From the NCBI GenBank assembly GCA_964428185.1, contig CAYRXH010000043.1, positions 1 to 19,950 of the forward strand: a DNA stretch of 19,950 nt. Reading direction: 5' to 3'. A program made the translations under genes and the position numbers. The DNA is from CAYMAZ01 sp964428185. GTDB taxonomy: Bacteria; Bacteroidota; Bacteroidia; Bacteroidales; DTU049. Positions 15,379 through 19,950 of the stretch are shown here, piece by piece. Below the pieces are notes generated by a model. The model was not told where the DNA came from. It was given only the letters and a program-made list of their open reading frames with translations, and did not search any database. Every line of letters begins with the position of its first letter. Position 1 is the first letter of the stretch.

Positions 15379-16794
15379 ATGGCCGAATATTTTGAGAATT
15401 CTCAGAAAAAAAAGGCACTCCAGATCAATCTGAATCCTGATTTTTATGGTACCATTGCTGAAATAGGAGGAGGACAGGAGGTTGCCAGATCATTTTTTCA
15501 GGCTGGTGGTGCATCTGGTACAATAGCAAAGTCAATATCTGCATACGACAAGACTTTTAGTGACAATCTCTATAATCACGGACGAAAGGAACGCTACGTT
15601 TCAGAAAAACGGCTGCATCTGATGCTGAATATGGAGTTTGATGAGCTGGTGAATAATCTCTCAGCACAGCCCGTTAAAGGAAGAAAGTATTTCGTTTTTG
15701 CCGATACTGTTGAAACACTGAATTATTCCAAAACAAACAGAGGGCATGGATGGCTTGGAGTGAAATATCAGCTTGAAGAGGGAAAAAAACCAAACACTGT
15801 GGACATCCACATCAACCTGCTCGAAAATGACGGGATTCTGCAACAGTATACGCTGGGCACCATCGGTGTCAATCTGATATATGCTTGTTTTTATTATTCT
15901 GACAGACCAAATTATTTCCTCCAGTCTCTGATGGACAATCTGGACAGAGATCGCATCGAGGTGAATATGGTCCGGATGAGTGGCCCCGATCTTGAATATG
16001 TTGACAATAGGCTCCTCAGTGTGCAGCTGGTGAAAAACAATATGACCAATGCTACTGTTTTTGACAGAAATGGAGATGTTTGCAGACCTGGAGATTTTCT
16101 TTATAAAAAACATCTGCTTTTGCTAAGAGGCAGTTTTCGCCCCATCACCTTTGTTGGTTTTGATATGCTCAAAGCATCCTATGGACTGTTTAAAAAAGAT
16201 CCTGATTTCGCAAAAGAAGACACTCTCCAATTGTGTGAGATCACACTGAATAATCTTCTTGAACAGGGTGATTTCGACGAAAGGGATTTCCTTGACAGGG
16301 TTGATCTTCTCAACGGAATGGGGCAGAATGTCATGGTGACAAATTTCAGGGAGTTTTACAGGCTCAGCGATTATATCGCAGATATCAAAACAGGTAAGGT
16401 TAGAATTATCATGGGTGCTAATATTCTTCAGAAGCTGATGCATCCATGGTGGTATAAAGACTTACGTGGAGGGTGTATGCACGCCATGGGACTGCTTTTC
16501 AGCAATGATGTGCAGATTTATGTATATCCATATTTAGATTCAGACTCACAGTTAATACTAACTTCTGCAAACATTCCTCTTGAAAAAAACATGCAGGGGC
16601 TCTATGAGTTTCTGAAAGCCAATCGTCGCATTGTTGATCTGCCCGGAGTAAACAGAAAAATTAAAAAGCATTCCTCCAGTGAAGTCCTTTCTCTCATAAA
16701 AAACAATGATTCCCGCTGGGAAGAGATGGTTCCCCGATATATCAGCCGGAACATTATTGAAAAAAACCTGTTTGGCTATCGGAAGGACAAATAA
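15379..16794 (+). CDS. Conserved Bacteroidota protein of unknown function
   Basis: A 471-aa soluble protein with no signal peptide or membrane segment. The start MAEYFENSQKKKALQINLNPDFYGTIAEIGGGQEVARSFFQAGGAS is, from memory, conserved in many Bacteroidota and some other bacteria. Related entries carry conflicting labels (such as nicotinate-nucleotide adenylyltransferase or TonB-dependent receptor), and nothing here supports them: there is no H/TxGH nucleotidyltransferase motif and no barrel. Notable conserved-looking stretches are AEIGGGQEVARSFF, SAYDKTFSD, YVSEKRLHLMLNMEFDEL, FADTVETLNYS and GHGWLGVKYQL. Its length and composition suggest an enzyme or assembly factor in the cytosol. hemW starts 13 bp after its stop. 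The reading frame and start are secure; the function is unknown. Confidence 0.85.
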   Translation: MAEYFENSQKKKALQINLNPDFYGTIAEIGGGQEVARSFFQAGGASGTIAKSISAYDKTFSDNLYNHGRKERYVSEKRLHLMLNMEFDELVNNLSAQPVKGRKYFVFADTVETLNYSKTNRGHGWLGVKYQLEEGKKPNTVDIHINLLENDGILQQYTLGTIGVNLIYACFYYSDRPNYFLQSLMDNLDRDRIEVNMVRMSGPDLEYVDNRLLSVQLVKNNMTNATVFDRNGDVCRPGDFLYKKHLLLLRGSFRPITFVGFDMLKASYGLFKKDPDFAKEDTLQLCEITLNNLLEQGDFDERDFLDRVDLLNGMGQNVMVTNFREFYRLSDYIADIKTGKVRIIMGANILQKLMHPWWYKDLRGGCMHAMGLLFSNDVQIYVYPYLDSDSQLILTSANIPLEKNMQGLYEFLKANRRIVDLPGVNRKIKKHSSSEVLSLIKNNDSRWEEMVPRYISRNIIEKNLFGYRKDK

Positions 16795-16807
16795 TTGTAA
16801 TAAAGCA

Positions 16808-17953
16808 ATGGCTTCGCTGTATGTTCACTTTCCTTACTGTAAAAAAAAGTGTCATTACTGCAATTTTGTTTCCTCTGCGTTGCGAAAAAGAACAGCAGAC
16901 TATGTGGCTGCTTTGACGAGAGAAATAAAGGATCGCCGGGGGTTTTTCCCTGAAGGATCCATTCTGAATACAGTGTATTTTGGAGGAGGAACACCTTCGC
17001 TAATGAAAAGTGAAGAGATCACCGGAATCATGCAGCAGATCAGGAAGTATTTTGTATTACACAAGGATGCTGAAATCACTGTTGAGGTCAACCCTGACGA
17101 TGCCGGTGCAAAGTATTATGAATCATTGTTGGAAATAGGCGTGAACAGACTGAGTATTGGTGTTCAGTCATTTATTGATGCAGAGCTTCAGTATCTGGGA
17201 CGAATACATGATGCAGCAGCTGCCGAACAAGCCATTGTTGTGGCACAAAAAACAGGTTTTACAAACATCAACATTGATCTGATTTTTGGCTTGCCTGTGA
17301 ACCATGAATTTTCTTCAGAGGAGAATATTAACAAGGCACTTTATTATTCTCCACAACATATTTCAGCCTATAGCTTGACTCTTGAAGAGAAAACAGCCAT
17401 GGATGTGCTGGTTCGCAAAGGTTCCATTTCGCCCCCGGATGAGGACAAGGCAGCCAAAGAATTTTTGTTGTTTATGGATCGCCTAGGGAGTGCTGGGTAT
17501 GAACATTATGAAATTTCAAATTATGCATTGCCGGGCTACAGATCAAAACATAATTCAGCATATTGGAACAATGTTCCGTATCTGGGAATTGGCGCAGGTG
17601 CCCATTCCTATGATATGAAAAGCAGATCATGGAACACTGATGTAATCAATGAATATATAGACCAGACACATCGTCTTCACGAATTCAGGCAGGAAGAAAT
17701 ACTGACTGTTTCAGAACGATACAATGATTACCTTTTAACATCTTTGCGAACAGCAGAGGGAACAGATAGTGAATATGTCAGAAAACATTTTGGAGAAGAA
17801 TATGCAGAAAGTCTGCAGAATGAAACTGTGACTTTTCTGAACAGGCGATATCTTGAAAAAAAAGGAACTTCATACATACTGACAAGAACCGGAAAATTAT
17901 GGGCTGACCTGATCGCAGCTGCTCTGATTTATGACTCATCAATGCAGGGATGA
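16808..17953 (+). CDS. hemW: Radical SAM haem chaperone HemW
   Basis: A 381-aa radical SAM protein. The cluster motif is CKKKCHYCNF (Cys11, 15, 18). The residue after the last Cys-Asn is Phe, as in HemW; true HemN coproporphyrinogen oxidases have a fourth Cys there (CxxxCxxCxC). GGGTPS, EVNPDD, NRLSIGVQSF and DLIFGLP follow in the usual order, with the HemN C-terminal domain after residue 290. HemW binds haem and delivers it to apo-proteins; many relatives are mislabelled as coproporphyrinogen oxidase. The start at 16808 puts the motif 10 residues from the N terminus, as is normal; an in-frame ATG at 16706 lies inside the preceding gene and is rejected. It overlaps thiL by 4 bp (ATGA). Confidence 0.93.
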   Translation: MASLYVHFPYCKKKCHYCNFVSSALRKRTADYVAALTREIKDRRGFFPEGSILNTVYFGGGTPSLMKSEEITGIMQQIRKYFVLHKDAEITVEVNPDDAGAKYYESLLEIGVNRLSIGVQSFIDAELQYLGRIHDAAAAEQAIVVAQKTGFTNINIDLIFGLPVNHEFSSEENINKALYYSPQHISAYSLTLEEKTAMDVLVRKGSISPPDEDKAAKEFLLFMDRLGSAGYEHYEISNYALPGYRSKHNSAYWNNVPYLGIGAGAHSYDMKSRSWNTDVINEYIDQTHRLHEFRQEEILTVSERYNDYLLTSLRTAEGTDSEYVRKHFGEEYAESLQNETVTFLNRRYLEKKGTSYILTRTGKLWADLIAAALIYDSSMQG

Positions 17954-19041
17954 ATGAAAATAGTATTTTTGCAGGAAAAATACCGAAAAAAATAATGAGC
18001 TCAGAAAAAAAACAATCAGGCACAACACCTGTTTCCGAGTTTGGTGAATTCAAACTCATTAAACACCTGACCGGAAATATTGCATTGAAGAACAAATCAA
18101 CACTCAAAGGAGTGGGAGACGATGCAGCTGTGTTTTTTCACGGCGGCAGGAATCACTCTCTGATCACATGTGATTTGCTGGTAGAGGGAGTTCACTTCAA
18201 TCTTCGGTATGTCCCGCTGAAGCACTTGGGTTACAAAGCTGCAGTGGTAAATTTTTCAGATATTTATGCCATGAACGGAAGACCGCTTCAGATGGTTGTG
18301 GGAGTGTCCATTTCGAGCAAATATACAGTTGAGGCAATGGAGGAATTATATGCCGGGATGATCCTTGCCTGTGAGCGTTATGGAGTTGATTTTGTGGGCG
18401 GAGATACAACGTCTTCACCGCATGGGCTTCAGATTTCGGTATCTGTACTTGGCGATGTTCAGAAAGACAGAACAGTGTACAGAAGCGGAGCAAAACCCAA
18501 CGATCTGATTTGTGTGAGCGGTGATCTGGGTGCTGCCTATGCAGGATTGCTGGTGCTGCAAAGAGAAGAGAAAACTTTTCTGGCCAATCCGAATCATCAA
18601 CCCGATCTGGAAAGTTATAACTATGTGATCGAACGACAGCTAAAACCCGAAGCAGGTAAAAATATATGTGAACAACTCCTGAAGAGCGGAATACTTCCCA
18701 CAGCAATGATTGATGTGTCCGACGGACTTGCTTCCGAATTATTTCATTTGTCAGAACAGTCCGGAACAGGATTTAAAGTGTTCGAAAACAAGATTCCGAT
18801 TGATCCCCAGACCTGGTCTGTTGCAGAAGAATTCGAGATGTCTCCCCTGACGTTAGCCCTCAACGGAGGCGAAGACTATGAGCTGCTTTTTACAGCAGGA
18901 CTTGAACACCACGAAGAACTTCAAAAAATACAGGGAATATCAGTTATTGGTCACATGAGTTCAGGCTCAGACGGCAAATATCTCATCACCATAGCAGAAC
19001 AGGCAATAGAACTCAAGGCACAGGGGTGGACAGCGTTTTAA
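17950..19041 (+). CDS. thiL: Thiamine-monophosphate kinase
   Basis: A 363-aa cytosolic kinase that phosphorylates thiamine monophosphate to the active cofactor thiamine diphosphate with ATP. Motifs in order: SEFGEFKLIKHL, GVGDDAAVF (Mg/ATP site), ITCDLLVEGVHF, KAAVVNFSDIYAMNG, VGGDTTSS, SGDLGAAYAGL, MIDVSDGLASEL and NGGEDYELLFT, the full ThiL/PurM-superfamily set. The start at 17950 is chosen for its ATGA overlap with hemW. A second in-frame ATG at 17995 (MSSEKKQSG) would remove 15 unconserved residues and is a real alternative. No other thiamine gene is in the window. Confidence 0.95.
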   Translation: MNENSIFAGKIPKKIMSSEKKQSGTTPVSEFGEFKLIKHLTGNIALKNKSTLKGVGDDAAVFFHGGRNHSLITCDLLVEGVHFNLRYVPLKHLGYKAAVVNFSDIYAMNGRPLQMVVGVSISSKYTVEAMEELYAGMILACERYGVDFVGGDTTSSPHGLQISVSVLGDVQKDRTVYRSGAKPNDLICVSGDLGAAYAGLLVLQREEKTFLANPNHQPDLESYNYVIERQLKPEAGKNICEQLLKSGILPTAMIDVSDGLASELFHLSEQSGTGFKVFENKIPIDPQTWSVAEEFEMSPLTLALNGGEDYELLFTAGLEHHEELQKIQGISVIGHMSSGSDGKYLITIAEQAIELKAQGWTAF

Positions 19042-19529
19042 GTTAAAACAGGAGACTTATAGGATTCTTTCTGACGGCTGAGGCTAAAAGCTGGCGGGCA
19101 TTTCAAAGCACTTCACTGTCAAATTACTATAAAGTTGGTTAGTTGTACCACCCTTCATATCAGCACTTTCCGCCCACTTGATTTTAGCCCATTTTACCGC
19201 CTGTGATTCTGTCTTTCGTGTCAGTTTCCACCGTGCTTTCAGCGTTTTATTGTCCACTTAACTGTCCTTGAAAAACGATTTTTTTCTGTCGGCCATGAGC
19301 GGTTGGGAAAGATTTAGTTTTTGTGAAGCGAGGGATTGTTTCTGTTTAAAGTGTGAACTTGATTATTCCAGACAAATGTTGCCACTTTTTTTGCGATAAA
19401 TTTCACACTAATTTCGAGGAACATTGCCGGCGTATGAATCTATCGTGTGGCAGCAATGGCTCATCAAACCACTATGACCCAGTGCAAGTATTGGTTTTTC
19501 ATACAACAAAAACATTGTCCCTTTGTTTA
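19042..19529. other. Gene-poor region with decayed sequence
   Basis: About 490 bp with no intact gene that I recognise. On the minus strand, 19084-19257 is an open stretch of 57 codons from a GTG, and upstream of it 12 codons from an ATG at 19296 run in the same frame, broken by one TAA (19258-19260). The rest reads with stops in all frames. The base composition is less skewed than in the genes to the left, and the region adjoins mobile-element debris, so it is probably decayed foreign DNA. A 15-bp palindrome (19035-19049, GTTTTAA-G-TTAAAAC) covers the thiL stop codon but has too small a loop for a terminator. Confidence 0.4.
19084..19296 (-). pseudogene. Possible remnant of a small unknown gene
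   Basis: Starting at ATG 19296, 12 codons (MADRKKSFFKDS) end at a TAA. The same frame then stays open for 57 codons (VDNKTLKARWKLTRKTESQ and onward, ending EMPASF) to a TAG at 19084-19086. The residues are basic and rich in K, T and W, which looks like a small nucleic-acid-binding or mobile-element protein, but I recognise no family. The TAA may mark a mutation or simply a chance open frame. Low confidence. Confidence 0.25.
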
Positions 19530-19626
19530 GTGGACTACTTTCTGGCGGAATGTCAGTTCTTTCTTACACATTAAAGTGGACTACTTTAGTCCGGAATGGG
19601 TGGGCTAATTAGCTCCGGAATTGTCA
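19530..19626. mobile_element. Triple direct repeat resembling an IS21-type element end
   Basis: Three related 23-bp units in direct orientation lie at 19530-19552, 19576-19598 and 19600-19622. They share GTGG-CTA--TT and CGGAAT. Units 1 and 2 match at 19 of 23 bases, units 2 and 3 at 17 of 23. IS21-family insertion sequences are known to carry several such repeats near their ends and often finish in CA. Here the last unit runs to TTGTCA (19621-19626), after which recognisable IS3 orfA sequence begins. No istA or istB gene is in the window, so only an end is left. The family assignment is inferred from this architecture. Confidence 0.5.
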
Positions 19627-19741
19627 TGGGATGGATACCATACTTCAAGGATAGTTCTGTTAAGGTCTCATGCTCCTGAATAGCCTCAATGGCTACTTTA
19701 GCCTTGAAGGTGCCTGAATGTTTTTGTCTTTTTGCTTTCAT
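19586..19741 (-). pseudogene. Truncated IS3-family transposase OrfA
   Basis: A 51-codon frame starting MKAKRQKHSGTFKAKVAIEA and continuing IQEHETLTELSLKYGIHP. This is the N terminus of an IS3-family OrfA: the FKAKVALEA and LA-KYGVHP patterns of its helix-turn-helix domain are clear. Intact OrfA proteins are about 90-120 aa and are followed by OrfB with the DDE integrase core. Here the match stops at the His-Pro pair (about 19627), and the last dozen codons come from the adjoining repeat unit. It is a dead fragment. ATG and upstream sequence look intact. Confidence 0.8.
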
Positions 19742-19806
19742 AATTCACTGGTTTAAGTTTTCAAATTTAACACTTAAGCAGTGGTCTAAAAATTGGGGAG
19801 TATTAT
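19627..19806 (-). mobile_element. 5' end fragment of an IS3-family element
   Basis: This includes the orfA start and its upstream flank. Read on the minus strand, the flank contains TACTCCCCAATTTTTAGACC (19803-19784), which resembles the left terminal repeat of IS150-type IS3 elements (a CCCC-AAA-rich end followed by a GAC). The exact end is uncertain, at about 19800-19806. The right end, orfB and any target duplication are not present in the window. Confidence 0.5.
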
Positions 19807-19919
19807 AGAGTGTATGTGCCGTAAGGGATTGCGAAGTAGTATCCTGCCCACCGACACGAGAGTTTATGCGGGGTAGAATGCTTGAATACCCACCTAAACC
19901 CTTATGGCATATACACTTT
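19807..19919 (+). repeat. Long imperfect inverted repeat, candidate structured RNA
   Basis: Two 21-base arms (19807-19827 and 19899-19919) are complementary at 18 of 21 positions and enclose 71 nt. In all three mismatches the left arm has G and the right arm has T, so an RNA copied from the plus strand would pair along the whole 21 bp with G-U wobbles; a minus-strand RNA would have A-C clashes instead. The loop contains a 5-bp hairpin (GGGTA 19871-19875, TACCC 19887-19891) and is more GC-rich than its surroundings. No coding sense was found. It could be a small RNA, a dispersed hairpin repeat or the end of a mobile element that runs past the window. Confidence 0.45.
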
Positions 19920-19950
19920 GTTGGCATTTCGTTGTTTTTTATTTGTCATA
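19920..19950. other. Window edge, T-rich
   Basis: The last 31 bases hold a T-run (about 19933-19939) some 13 nt after the stem of the inverted repeat. That is too far to act as the U-tract of a simple terminator with that stem. Nothing else is seen. Confidence 0.2.

Noticed and set aside
16706..16807. Upstream start for hemW
   Set aside because: It lies inside the preceding gene in another frame and adds 34 residues before a motif that is normally close to the N terminus.
19035..19049. Palindrome GTTTTAA-G-TTAAAAC over the thiL stop as a terminator
   Set aside because: The loop is one base, the stem is AT-rich, and no T-tract follows.
19353..19574. Plus-strand 73-codon frame
   Set aside because: It crosses the first repeat unit, has unusual Cys/His/Phe-rich composition and no family resemblance.
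19807..19926. Integron attC site
   Set aside because: The imperfect hairpin is suggestive, but the RYYYAAC and GTTRRRY core sites are not both present; only a partial GTTGGC is seen near 19920.
19745..19927. Minus-strand 60-codon frame
   Set aside because: It covers the inverted repeat and the IS3 upstream flank, and has no family resemblance.

Overview
The window looks like chromosomal DNA of a Bacteroidota bacterium, probably of the Bacteroidales/Marinilabiliales type. The DNA is AT-rich. Most starts have no clear Shine-Dalgarno sequence. Good matches to the Bacteroidota -7 promoter element TAnnTTTG lie just upstream of several genes. The gene set also fits: a DUF5686 outer-membrane protein with a CarboxypepD_reg-like domain, a short QueG, a TMTC-like GT-C/TPR protein and a PseH-like GNAT. 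I see no rRNA, tRNA, CRISPR array or prophage.

Layout. (1) 1-3363: formate-tetrahydrofolate ligase (fhs, minus) and epoxyqueuosine reductase (queG, plus) diverge from a 97-bp region with two nested inverted repeats. A small DUF2784 membrane protein converges on queG. (2) 3364-5931: a large outer-membrane DUF5686 protein (minus). (3) 6006-13388, all minus: a cluster that appears to make and place an acylated sugar. In transcription order it holds a GT-C membrane protein with TPRs, an abutting AMP-ligase-like protein, a 143-bp gap with a promoter-like element, an acyl carrier protein, a KAS III, an SDR reductase, a GtrB/ArnC-like GT2 and a GNAT acyltransferase. Overlaps and very short gaps suggest one or two operons. 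(4) 13575-15316, plus: a PhoB/PhoR-type two-component pair. (5) 15379-19041, plus: a conserved protein of unknown function, the HemW haem chaperone and ThiL, tightly packed. (6) 19042-19950: about 0.9 kb without an intact gene. It holds mobile-element debris (an IS3-type orfA fragment cut by IS21-like end repeats) and, at the edge, a long imperfect inverted repeat whose three mismatches are all G-U pairs in plus-strand RNA.

How the genes may work together. The most interesting part is 6006-13388. ACP, KAS III and SDR are enough to build a short 3-hydroxyacyl-ACP (for example 3-hydroxybutyryl-ACP). The GNAT could move that acyl group to an amino sugar. The GT2, with two C-terminal membrane segments, could load the sugar on polyprenyl phosphate, and the GT-C protein could pass it to an extracytoplasmic acceptor. 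This route is inferred from families and gene order, not shown. Two parts are degenerate at key motifs: the ligase has lost its glycine-rich ATP loop, and the ACP has SSV in place of DSL. The flanking genes are ordinary housekeeping genes for one-carbon metabolism, queuosine, haem and thiamine.
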